From a virus: 26,760 nt of DNA. The DNA lies in the IMG/VR virus record IMGVR_UViG_3300025674_000311, positions 1-26,760 of that record; one strand, 5' to 3'. The stretch's first letter is position 1. Each line of letters starts with the position of its first letter. The position numbers and the translations under genes were made by a program. The notes under the pieces are model-generated. The model did not search any database and had not been told where the DNA came from. It saw nothing but the letters and a program-made list of their open reading frames with translations. Below are positions 1 through 6,458 of this stretch, one piece after another.

Positions 1-131
1 GTAGGAAACTCAATCGGTTTTGGAGAGTCACCAGTAACCCATTCTCCAGAGTCATCCTTTGCCAAGATTTGTTCGGGGTAATCAGGCACCAACCAATTCG
101 TTTCTGTAATAAATTTCTTGAAAGATTTCAT
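1..131 (-). CDS. Partial protein with T4 internal-protein-like N-terminus
   Basis: Reading leftwards from an ATG at 131-129, 43 codons are open to the window edge, so the C-terminus is missing. A GGAGG ribosome site lies at 144-140, eight bases before the start. The protein begins MKSFKKFITE, which resembles the capsid-targeting leader of T4 internal protein I (MKTYQEFIAE), where the prohead protease cuts after a (I/L)-x-E motif; here that would be I-T-E at residues 8-10. The visible remainder is acidic and Pro-rich with no recognised domain. It is transcribed away from the rest of the window from a divergent late promoter. The function is unknown; capsid packaging is an inference from the leader. 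Confidence 0.6.
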   Translation of the reverse strand, partial: MKSFKKFITETNWLVPDYPEQILAKDDSGEWVTGDSPKPIEFP

Positions 132-148
132 TCTATATACCTCCGCAT

Positions 149-162
149 ATATTTATAAATAT
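149..162. promoter_or_regulatory. Divergent T4-type late promoter (overlapping TATAAATA boxes)
   Basis: The palindrome ATATTTATAAATAT holds an exact TATAAATA on the + strand (154-161) and another on the - strand (157-150). T4 late promoters use this box at about -13 to -6, recognised by gp55 with gp33 and the sliding clamp. With that spacing the leftward transcript would start near 144, exactly at the GGAGG of the leftward gene, and the rightward one near 167. The rightward leader contains a 7 bp inverted repeat (TGAAATG 173-179 with CATTTCA 206-212). Confidence 0.7.
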
Positions 163-227
163 TTGAAAACCATGAAATGTAATTATTCCTAAATAATATT
201 ATAGTCATTTCAAAGGAGTATCAAAGG

Positions 228-713
228 ATGAAGTTTTCAAGAGGTAGGGTAAATGCTTTTTATGGAGCTGACCCGCTAACAAAAGATTCGATTCGAGAAG
301 ACGTTCTGAAGGAGCGATATGTCGATCTCTTGGATGAAAAAGAAAACCTTGAGAATATACTCAACATCCCCGAGAGTGAACATATAAATATGCTTTATGA
401 CATCAATATAAAGTTATTTGATATTTTAGAGACATTGGTTCCAGAAGCATTTGCTGAAACAGAAGAACTCGTAGAGGAAGAATCTCGTGTGAATGTTGTG
501 GCGCAGAATATGAAAGCACGGGAAATGAAAGCGAGGCAAATGAGAAACCAGAAGGAAAAAATGCTGGTTGCCAAGAACAACATTCAAACAGCTCAACTCA
601 GATTCAAGAACGCTCAGACGCCAAAGGATAAAGCTCGCGAAATGGACAATATCCGAAAGGCTAGAAAAGCACTTTCACAAACTACAGTTCAAGGCAAAGA
701 CGCCGAGAAATAA
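228..713 (+). CDS. Unknown coiled-coil-rich virion-region protein
   Basis: A 161-residue protein starting at an ATG preceded by AAAGGAG. I do not recognise the family. The first half is acidic (many Glu and Asp), and the second half from about residue 85 is a long Lys/Arg/Gln/Glu-rich stretch with no Pro until about 130, typical of an extended helix or coiled coil. There is no signal peptide or membrane segment. It is the first gene to the right of the divergent late promoter and is followed after 15 bases by a spike-base-like gene, so a structural or assembly role is plausible but is inferred from position only. Confidence 0.75.
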   Translation: MKFSRGRVNAFYGADPLTKDSIREDVLKERYVDLLDEKENLENILNIPESEHINMLYDINIKLFDILETLVPEAFAETEELVEEESRVNVVAQNMKAREMKARQMRNQKEKMLVAKNNIQTAQLRFKNAQTPKDKAREMDNIRKARKALSQTTVQGKDAEK

Positions 714-728
714 TAGAAGAGGTAAATC

Positions 729-1070
729 ATGGCAGACGTAAATGCGACATATCCCCCCACGATTACAAATAAGGATGCCTTTGCTCAAAAGGGTCAAGGT
801 GATCTCGACTCACCCGCGTTCAAGGCATTTCCTATTACTCCTGCAAATGAATATCTTCCTGCTGCGACAAGAGGATTGTATATTGGTTCTGATGGGAATG
901 TGTTCTGTAGCATGGTAGGCGGAAACGTCACACACTCCACAGCAAATGTTTTCTTTTATCAAGTGAAAGCAGGAACAGTTCTTCCCATTCGCACGAATGG
1001 TGTGTTCGTTGTAAATACAGAAGATGCCTCACAAGGAACAACAGCAACATATCTGGTTGGTCTTTACTAA
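729..1070 (+). CDS. Spike-base-like structural protein
   Basis: A 113-residue protein. The layout DSPAFKAFPITP (27-38), ATRGLYIGSDGNVFCSMVGG (46-65), a TVLPIR segment (83-88) and a C-terminal TTATYLVGLY (104-113) matches small phage and prophage proteins annotated as spike base protein of the RCAP_Rcc01079 family, named from the head spikes of the Rhodobacter capsulatus gene transfer agent. These proteins are all-beta and about 100-120 residues, as here. The start follows AGAGGT at 718-723. The assignment rests on recalled family pattern rather than a search. The family is frequent in alphaproteobacterial phages, which gives a weak host clue. Confidence 0.6.
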   Translation: MADVNATYPPTITNKDAFAQKGQGDLDSPAFKAFPITPANEYLPAATRGLYIGSDGNVFCSMVGGNVTHSTANVFFYQVKAGTVLPIRTNGVFVVNTEDASQGTTATYLVGLY

Positions 1071-1084
1071 AGAGTGTATTTGTA

Positions 1085-1531
1085 ATGGCAGTATCAAAAG
1101 CACTATTTAATAATAAATCACTTGCAATTTTAAATATGTTAGAGGCTGGAGAAACTTTGGAATATGATTGGTCTGTGAATGAAGATTATTCTATTGTTTT
1201 ATTTCAAGGTGATATTGATGTCAACGGAACGCTTGTTTCGGGTGTAGCCGAACATAGAGTTCAACCCAACGAAAATCTTCAGGTCAGATGCTTGAGTGAA
1301 GGTCGAGCCTACTTCATTTCATTATTTAAAGTTGAAAGAGAAGAGCTTGCCGATCAGATATTGAATCAAGATAGTAAGAATCGAATATATACATTTGTCC
1401 CTGATTGGTATGATACAACAGGTTATCCTGCTTCCGCAAAACAGACATGGGAAGATGACTTCATTTCTGGCGACTATATATACACGAAGACTATATTGAA
1501 CGAGCAAATACAAACATCAGATTGGAACTAA
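1085..1531 (+). CDS. Unknown beta-rich protein, virion region
   Basis: A 148-residue protein. Residues about 15-80 have short alternating hydrophobic strands with turns (YSIVLFQGDIDVNG, GVAEHRVQPNENLQVRCLSEG), reminiscent of a small beta-sandwich or cupin-like fold. The C-terminal third is aromatic and acidic. The Shine-Dalgarno is weak (only AAAGAG about ten bases upstream). It sits between the spike-base-like gene and the HNH-like gene, which starts one base after its stop, so it is probably co-expressed with late structural genes. No family is recognised; a minor structural or appendage protein is possible. Confidence 0.65.
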   Translation: MAVSKALFNNKSLAILNMLEAGETLEYDWSVNEDYSIVLFQGDIDVNGTLVSGVAEHRVQPNENLQVRCLSEGRAYFISLFKVEREELADQILNQDSKNRIYTFVPDWYDTTGYPASAKQTWEDDFISGDYIYTKTILNEQIQTSDWN

Positions 1532-1532
1532 A

Positions 1533-1820
1533 ATGAAGACTTATCAAGAAATGATCGACAGCATCAATGAGAGAGACTACGCAAAAGAGTATAAGAGGTA
1601 TCATTCAAAGCCTGAACAGATTGCGCGAAGGTCTGCTCGAAACTCTGCTCGACGAATCATTCGTAAAACCATGACCGATGAAGATATTGAAGGAAAGGAT
1701 GTTCACCATAAGGACAATAATCCATTGAACAATGATAAATCAAATCTCTCTGTTGTGACACAGCACTACAATCGTAGGGAACCGAGATTGAGAGAACCAG
1801 AAGAAAACACGGGAGAGTGA
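1533..1820 (+). CDS. Small HNH-like protein with T4 IPI-like leader
   Basis: A 95-residue basic protein. Residues 57-81 carry the pattern DVHHKDNNPLNNDKSNLSVV followed by QHYNRR, that is the H-H...N-P-L-N-N...N-L core of HNH endonucleases in which the first His coordinates metal and the later Asn/His complete the motif. The N-terminus reads MKTYQEMIDSINE; its first six residues equal those of T4 internal protein I, and an I-x-E site occurs at 11-13. The gene follows the previous stop by one base. Small HNH proteins of this kind are common in phages and their substrate is usually unknown. Nuclease activity is likely but unproven; packaging is inference. Confidence 0.65.
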   Translation: MKTYQEMIDSINERDYAKEYKRYHSKPEQIARRSARNSARRIIRKTMTDEDIEGKDVHHKDNNPLNNDKSNLSVVTQHYNRREPRLREPEENTGE

Positions 1821-1825
1821 TAATT

Positions 1826-1966
1826 ATGGGTAAAGAAATCATACAAGAAATCTATGGAGAAGACTCGGGCATTCGTTTTGATGATGAGATTAGTGATGCC
1901 ATCAAGAAGCTCAAGGAGAAGTATGGCGATGACTGGGTTGACCATGTAAACGAGTTGGAGGATTAG
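1826..1966 (+). CDS. Small acidic protein, unknown
   Basis: A 46-residue ORF starting at ATG 1826, five bases after the stop of the HNH-like gene, with GGGAGAG at 1811-1817 as ribosome site. It ends two bases before the next ATG, so it is embedded in a tight gene run, which supports its being real. It is rich in Glu, Asp, Lys and Ile, with no Cys, signal or membrane segment; the last 25 residues look like one amphipathic helix. No function can be assigned. Confidence 0.55.
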   Translation: MGKEIIQEIYGEDSGIRFDDEISDAIKKLKEKYGDDWVDHVNELED

Positions 1967-1968
1967 CA

Positions 1969-2370
1969 ATGGCATCCCTAGAAGATACATTCCGAATGAT
2001 GAAAGGTGAAGAACCCATCAACACAAACCGACTGACTGCTGAAGATAAAAACTTCAACGAGACGAGACAGAAGTATCGCGATGCTAATGGTCAACCAGCA
2101 GGTAAGGTTACTCGCAATTTCATGGAGTGTGTCAAAGGTACACTAATCGAGAATCGAGGTGGTGTACGACCACAACCAAAAAATATCAAAGAGACACATG
2201 CGGAGCTTGTTGAGAATGCAAAGGTTCTGACTGCTCTGCTAAATTCAATCAAAGATGATCGGTTGGATGAAAGAATTCTATTGAACATTTCAAAGGACAT
2301 CCGAAGTCTCACTGAGCATCTTTCCGTTTATCCAGAATTTACTAAAATCATTGAGAATAGAATAAAGTAG
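1969..2370 (+). CDS. Unknown helical protein
   Basis: A 133-residue, mixed-charge, mainly helical protein. The ATG at 1969 follows the previous TAG by two bases, and the ribosome site (GGAG in the upstream gene) overlaps that gene. There are no catalytic motifs. Residues 72-133 form a long predicted helical region containing ETHAELVENAKVLTALLNSI and LDERILLNISKDIRSLTEHL. It ends the first late gene run; a new late promoter begins 19 bases downstream. It may be a small assembly or structural accessory protein, but this is a guess from location. Confidence 0.65.
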   Translation: MASLEDTFRMMKGEEPINTNRLTAEDKNFNETRQKYRDANGQPAGKVTRNFMECVKGTLIENRGGVRPQPKNIKETHAELVENAKVLTALLNSIKDDRLDERILLNISKDIRSLTEHLSVYPEFTKIIENRIK

Positions 2371-2389
2371 GGTTTTACCTTAGTGCCTT

Positions 2390-2397
2390 TATAAATA
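2390..2397 (+). promoter_or_regulatory. T4-type late promoter TATAAATA
   Basis: An exact TATAAATA box in the gap between two genes, with a predicted start near 2403 and a 28-base leader to the ATG at 2431. It matches the T4 late consensus without mismatch and lies in one of the few real intergenic gaps of this end of the window. Confidence 0.7.
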
Positions 2398-2430
2398 TGA
2401 TTAGATCAATCGTAGGAGATAAGGGGTCTA

Positions 2431-2793
2431 ATGGACAATACCAACAGCAAGTTTCTATCTGTAACTGATAGAGAGTTTGGTGCTTTGGAACAGGATCTTA
2501 GAGAATTAAAACATAAATTTCGCAATATACAAACTATAATGAACATATCTGGCGCAGTCGCATTGACAAAAGAAGAGGTGTATGAACTGAAACTGTTTCT
2601 GGCTACAAGCAATAAGATGTTCAAGAGTAATTCAGAGATGATCGAAGAACTCAACAAAAAAATGTCTTATATGAATGATGAAGTCAACAGATTGAAGGTC
2701 AAAATATATACAGCGTTTTCTGTTATCGGAATATTGTTTACCGTAGTGGTATGGTTGGTTGACCTTGCCTTTATGGTCAAAGGAAATATTTGA
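2431..2793 (+). CDS. Coiled-coil protein with C-terminal membrane anchor (XhlA-like architecture)
   Basis: A 120-residue protein preceded by AAGGGG. Residues about 10-88 are helical and heptad-like (EELNKKMSYMNDEVNRLKVK is clear). Residues 91-115 form one hydrophobic transmembrane helix ending in a short positively charged tail. This coiled coil plus C-terminal anchor layout is seen in XhlA-type holin partners and in some other phage membrane proteins. It has its own late promoter, consistent with a lysis-stage or membrane function. The XhlA comparison is architectural only; no sequence signature proves it. Confidence 0.65.
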   Translation: MDNTNSKFLSVTDREFGALEQDLRELKHKFRNIQTIMNISGAVALTKEEVYELKLFLATSNKMFKSNSEMIEELNKKMSYMNDEVNRLKVKIYTAFSVIGILFTVVVWLVDLAFMVKGNI

Positions 2794-2918
2794 AACGCAA
2801 CCAAATGTTCACACAAATAATTTGATTTTTCTCCTATATACAGATGTAGTGATCGAGTGATGCTACACATGTTAGTTCGCAAGATGCGTGATAGTGAGCG
2901 CAGAACAGGAGAACATAA

Positions 2919-3017
2919 ATGAGAAGAGATAGACGGAGACGTTATCGTGGTTTATCGAAACGTACTTCAACAAAACGAAAGCCGATTAGGATAGCATTTG
3001 GTAAAATTAGTTTCTAA
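2919..3017 (+). CDS. 32-residue Arg-rich peptide
   Basis: A short ORF too small for most gene callers. AGGAG at 2907-2911 is seven bases before the ATG, which is good support for translation. The peptide begins MRRDRRRRYRGL and continues with many Lys/Arg and Ser/Thr residues. Roughly 40 percent of it is basic, so nucleic-acid binding or a packaged DNA-condensing peptide is plausible. It ends directly before a pair of hairpins that look like a terminator, so it is probably the last gene of the transcript started at 2390. The function is inferred from charge only. Confidence 0.5.
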   Translation: MRRDRRRRYRGLSKRTSTKRKPIRIAFGKISF

Positions 3018-3020
3018 TGA

Positions 3021-3066
3021 ATCGTCCTTCGGACGATGTTGATCCTTCGGATCAACAATTTTATTA
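3021..3066 (+). terminator. Two back-to-back hairpins, probable terminator
   Basis: Hairpin 1 is ATCGTCC-TTC-GGACGAT (3021-3037). Hairpin 2 is GTTGATCC-TTC-GGATCAAC (3038-3056). They abut with no base between them and share the same CC-TTC-GG apex. The second is followed by AATTTTATTA, a T-rich exit. They would end transcripts from the late gene run before the non-coding control region. Confidence 0.75.
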
Positions 3067-3206
3067 TAGGTTCAAATAAAATATTTTTTTGATTATAATG
3101 ACTGTCTTTATAATTTCTTTTTGAAGTCTCTATGATATGTATATGCGATTTTTCAAAATTGTATTTTTTTCTTGGGCCTTGACACAAAAACTATGTGCTT
3201 AGATTT

Positions 3207-3239
3207 ACTGGGTCGTCGGGAGATTCTCGGCGACCCAGT
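3207..3239 (+). other. Long GC-rich hairpin
   Basis: The arms ACTGGGTCG and CGACCCAGT pair over nine bases. Pairing continues inward with two G-T wobbles to about 15 pairs closed by a short GAT loop. It starts 22 bases after a TTGACA box. Only TTTC follows, so it is a weak terminator candidate; it could be the 5' hairpin of a small RNA or of an early-mRNA leader. Confidence 0.6.
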
Positions 3240-3393
3240 TTCGTATTCCCCTCGGGTGATGGGGAACCCCTACGATTTTCCAGAATCGAGCCCGCTGAGA
3301 ACGAATATAAGGCACCTAGAAAAAAAAGTCTAAAAACCCTTTGTTTTCAACCACTTACAAACCAACTATTTTTACCCCCCTCGGGGAAACCTA

Positions 3394-3422
3394 TTGACTA
3401 TACCCTTGCGGGGGAGTATCTT
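3394..3422 (+). promoter_or_regulatory. Sigma70-type early promoter
   Basis: TTGACT (3394-3399), a 17-base spacer and TATCTT (3417-3422) give good -35 and -10 boxes with optimal spacing. The start would be near 3429, giving a leader of about 20 bases with AGAGGAG (3436-3442) before the ATG at 3449. The box type differs from the late TATAAATA promoters, so the unit at 3449-7706 is probably read early by host RNA polymerase. Confidence 0.65.
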
Positions 3423-3448
3423 TAGGGGGCTTTCCAGAGGAGTGTCAA

Positions 3449-3925
3449 ATGTCTGAATTTTCCGAGCTTTCTTCTCTTTCCTCGATTCTGCTTGCGATTG
3501 GGGGCGAAGCTCCGATCGACGTTGCCGAGTCGATCCTTCTTCTTCCTATTCATCGGCGACCCGCTGCGATTGCTTCCTTTATTCGCAAGCGCGCCGCTGC
3601 CGCTGCTCGATCTGCTACGCTTCGGGTCAAGGCAGCTCGTCGCGAGTTTGCTTCGATCGTTATTCCGAAGCCGACTCCTCGCATCACTCGCGCTGCTGCC
3701 GATCATACGCTTCGGCTTTCTTCCGGTTTCACCGATTCTCCGGCGATGAAGGCATTCCTCGCGAACGGTGGTTCGATCGAGGTTCTTCCGACGCGGAACT
3801 CCGTCGGTTTCAAGCGAAACAAGATTCGCGCTGGTTCCGGTTCGACGGTCACTGCGCTCCATAAGTCTCGCGCTGCTCACTCTCGCGTCGCTCGCGAGAT
3901 TCGTTCTTCTCGGTCTTCTTTCTAA
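3449..3925 (+). CDS. Basic Ala/Ser/Arg-rich protein, unknown
   Basis: A 158-residue protein with a strong ribosome site. Residues 35-75 are extremely Ala/Arg-rich (SFIRKRAAAAARSATLRVKAARRE) and probably a long basic helix; the C-terminus (118-158) is again Arg/Ser/Lys-rich. No catalytic motif is visible. It is the first gene after the early promoter, 26 bases before the VWA gene, and shares that gene's unusual GC-rich codon use. A nucleic-acid-binding or host-takeover role is possible. I do not recognise a family. Confidence 0.7.
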   Translation: MSEFSELSSLSSILLAIGGEAPIDVAESILLLPIHRRPAAIASFIRKRAAAAARSATLRVKAARREFASIVIPKPTPRITRAAADHTLRLSSGFTDSPAMKAFLANGGSIEVLPTRNSVGFKRNKIRAGSGSTVTALHKSRAAHSRVAREIRSSRSSF

Positions 3926-3951
3926 TCTAGCCTAACGAGGTCTTCAATATA

Positions 3952-6411
3952 ATGTCCGTTTCTTTCAATACCGATTCCCTGCTCGATGATCGCGAACGTC
4001 GCGAAGTTCGGTTTGGTCGCAGCATCGTCAATCTTGAGTCGATCAATCAGCTTGCGAAGTTGCTTGCTCGCGAGGATCTTTCGATCGTTCACGATCCTGC
4101 TGCGAAGACTGCTTCGTTCACTCCTTCGACGCGCGTTCTGACTCTTCCTGCTTGGAACAATATTCCGAAGATTGTTTATCTTCTGTTTGCGGGTCACGAG
4201 ATCGGTCATGCTCTGTTTACTCCGGCTGATGGTTTCGATCATCCGTTGGTTCGCAAGGAGCTTCTCAATACTCCCTATATGGGACTCCTCAACATTGCCG
4301 AGGATGTTCGCATTGAGAAGCGTGTCAAGCGCAAGTACCCCGGTCTTCGCGCCGACTTTGCTGCTGGCTATGATCGGCTGTTTTCTGCTGGTTTCTTCGG
4401 TGTCGCTGCTGCCGATATTCCTGAACAGAATCTTGCCGATCGCCTGAACCTTCGGTTCAAGATGGGTTCTGCTGGTGCTGACATTATTCATTTCGCCGAT
4501 GGTGTCGAGACTGACTTCCTCAATCGAGGGTTCAATCTCGAATCGTTCGAGGATGCTGTTGTCTATGCCAACGATCTTTACGACTATCTTGTAGATCAGG
4601 AACAGCAAGAGAAGGAACAACAGCAGCAGAGTTCGCAGAGTGACGATGACTCCAACACTAGCGATGGCGACGAGTCCAACGATTCCGTTTCCAGCGCGAC
4701 TGATGAGTCTGGTGATGAGTCTGGTGAAAGTGCGGAGGCTTCTTCTGATTCTTCCGATGCTTCGTCTTCGGATAGTGACGATGCTTCGGGCGATGCCGAC
4801 GCTAATGCTGACGCTGACGCTGACGCTAATGCTGACGCTGACGCTGACGCTGACGCTGATGCCGACGCTGATGCCGACGCTAATGCTGATGCCGACGCTG
4901 ATGCCGAGTCGGATGCCGATGGTGAGGGTACTGCTTCCGGTGATGCTGGTAGCAGTAACGATGACGATTCGCCGTCGTTCGTCACTATCACCGACAATGC
5001 TTCGCGCGATGCGATGGATTCGTTGATTGATCGTAATGCCAAGGTTTCTCGTAATCTCAACATTCCTTTCGAGCGTGTCGATTGGAAGTCGATGATCGAC
5101 GATACTCTGGTCATTCTCGATCAGTTTGATGCTCACGTTGCCACTTCTCTTCATGACGCTGCCGCTTCACAGTTCTTTGCTGATCTTCGCGAGCAAACTA
5201 GTCGGTTCCTTTCGGCTTCCAAGCCGATCGTTTCTCAGCTTGCCAAAGAGTTTGAGATGCGTAAGGCTGCGGATCAGCATCGCCGATCGTCGGTGTCTCG
5301 GACTGGTTCTATCAATGTCGGTAAGCTCCATGCTTACCAGTACGAGGAGGATATTTTTCTTCGCAAGACGATGATGCCCGATGGCAAGAATCATGGCATG
5401 GTTATGTACCTCGATCTTTCGGGTTCGATGGTTCGTAATATGTCTGGTACGATTGACCAGTTGATTAACTTGGTCATGTTCTGTAAGCGAGTCCAGATTC
5501 CTTTCGAGGTTTACGGATTCAATGACGAGTTTCGTGTTGCGAATCGTGATGTCAATCATCCCTATGCTCTCAATGATGTTGTTGTTGATCCCGGTGCGTA
5601 TCTTCGCAAGTTTATTTCTTCGGAGTTGAAGCCGAAAGACTTCAAGCGCGCATTGGAATATCTCTTCTTCATGCGAGAGTATTGGCGAGTCTATACCTCA
5701 CGAGGCACAGATTCGACTGATTGGATGAGTAAGTATACTTACCTTCTTCGACCGATCAAGTCTGACTACCTCTGTTCGACACCTTTGGATGATACTCTGA
5801 TTTATGCCTATGGCATTCTTGATGATTTCAAGCGTCGAACTCGTGTTCAGATTTGTAACTTCATCATTCTTTCCGACGGCGGTTCCAATGCCATTCGACA
5901 ATGGAAGAACAGTCCTGATCGCGGCAGTCGCGAGTCTGTTGGTTATAATGGTTGCAATACGGAGGATCATTACTTCTACGACGAACACACCCGAACTCGT
6001 TTCAAGTCTGAGGGTCGCATGGATCACTCGACCGGCTTTCTCCTTGATTGCATCAAGGCGCGACTCGGTGGTATTCGCACGATCGGTTTCTATTTGATTC
6101 CGTTCTCTGGTGCCAAGACTCGTAGGATTGTTGCTAATGCTTATACTGACAATCGCGTCAGCGAAAATCTGACTGATGCTCAGTACGAAACCTTCAAGAA
6201 GGATGGTGTTATCGTTTCGTACAATGCTGGATACGATGCTCGCTTTCTTATCAAGGCTGGCAAGTCACTCGACTTTGATGACGGTGACATTCTCGATGGC
6301 GTCGCGGATAATGCTTCTTTGAGCAAGATTCGTACTGCCTTCAAGACTGGTTCCAAGAAGAAGGTTTCTTCTCGGGTCTTCATCAACAAGTTTGCGGAAA
6401 CTATTTCGTAA
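3952..6411 (+). CDS. HExxH-containing VWA-domain protein (CobT-like layout)
   Basis: An 819-residue protein in three parts. (1) N-terminal domain with HEIGH at 82-86 and NIAEDVRIEK at 114-123, the arrangement of a zinc metallopeptidase-like site (HExxH plus a downstream acidic ligand). (2) A Glu/Asp/Ser linker, about residues 205-325, including an (Asp-Ala)n tract. (3) A C-terminal VWA domain with the MIDAS motif DLSGS at 488-492 and a later acidic SDGGS at 641-645. VWA plus acidic linker recalls the CobT subunit of cobaltochelatase, and its neighbour is a CobS/MoxR-like ATPase. Such pairs act as AAA+ remodelling machines in which the VWA subunit recruits substrate through a metal ion. Cobalamin synthesis itself is unlikely, since no other pathway gene is present. 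The substrate is unknown. Confidence 0.8.
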   Translation: MSVSFNTDSLLDDRERREVRFGRSIVNLESINQLAKLLAREDLSIVHDPAAKTASFTPSTRVLTLPAWNNIPKIVYLLFAGHEIGHALFTPADGFDHPLVRKELLNTPYMGLLNIAEDVRIEKRVKRKYPGLRADFAAGYDRLFSAGFFGVAAADIPEQNLADRLNLRFKMGSAGADIIHFADGVETDFLNRGFNLESFEDAVVYANDLYDYLVDQEQQEKEQQQQSSQSDDDSNTSDGDESNDSVSSATDESGDESGESAEASSDSSDASSSDSDDASGDADANADADADANADADADADADADADADANADADADAESDADGEGTASGDAGSSNDDDSPSFVTITDNASRDAMDSLIDRNAKVSRNLNIPFERVDWKSMIDDTLVILDQFDAHVATSLHDAAASQFFADLREQTSRFLSASKPIVSQLAKEFEMRKAADQHRRSSVSRTGSINVGKLHAYQYEEDIFLRKTMMPDGKNHGMVMYLDLSGSMVRNMSGTIDQLINLVMFCKRVQIPFEVYGFNDEFRVANRDVNHPYALNDVVVDPGAYLRKFISSELKPKDFKRALEYLFFMREYWRVYTSRGTDSTDWMSKYTYLLRPIKSDYLCSTPLDDTLIYAYGILDDFKRRTRVQICNFIILSDGGSNAIRQWKNSPDRGSRESVGYNGCNTEDHYFYDEHTRTRFKSEGRMDHSTGFLLDCIKARLGGIRTIGFYLIPFSGAKTRRIVANAYTDNRVSENLTDAQYETFKKDGVIVSYNAGYDARFLIKAGKSLDFDDGDILDGVADNASLSKIRTAFKTGSKKKVSSRVFINKFAETIS
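4792..4914 (+). repeat. Six-base repeat encoding (Asp-Ala)n
   Basis: About 120 bases made of GCTGAC-like hexamers with GCTGAT, GCCGAC and GCTAAT variants, inside the acidic linker of the VWA gene. It encodes alternating Asp/Asn and Ala. Six is a multiple of three, so slippage would change linker length without a frameshift. The same repeat produces long open frames on the other strand that are not genes. Confidence 0.9.
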
Positions 6412-6458
6412 ACTTTTCACTTTCGATTTTCAATAAAAAACAAGGGGTTCATTTCATT

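Larger units (their letters stand above)
3057..3448. other. Non-coding control region
   Basis: A stretch of about 390 bases without a convincing gene. The left part (3057-3178) is very AT-rich and has two TATAAT boxes (3094-3099 and 3109-3114) without good partners. TTGACA occurs at 3179-3184 with only a weak -10. The right part contains several GC hairpins (3207-3239; CCCC/GGGG around 3247-3267; CGATT/AATCG around 3272-3287) and the promoter at 3394-3422. An open frame over 3195-3425 has no ribosome site and an odd composition, so I read the region as regulatory or as structured leader RNA. Confidence 0.6.

Noticed and set aside
2860-2922. A 20-codon ORF ending in an ATGA overlap with the Arg-rich peptide gene.
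   Set aside because: No Shine-Dalgarno and too short to separate from chance, although the ATGA coupling is suggestive.
3195-3425. A 76-codon + strand frame in the control region.
   Set aside because: GTG start without ribosome site, several stems and promoter boxes inside it, and no recognisable protein features; better explained as non-coding.
3922-5154. A 410-codon reverse-strand frame with Ser/Val/Ile repeats.
   Set aside because: It is the shadow of the hexamer repeat and biased codons of the VWA gene; no ribosome site and no domain, while the + strand has VWA and HExxH motifs.
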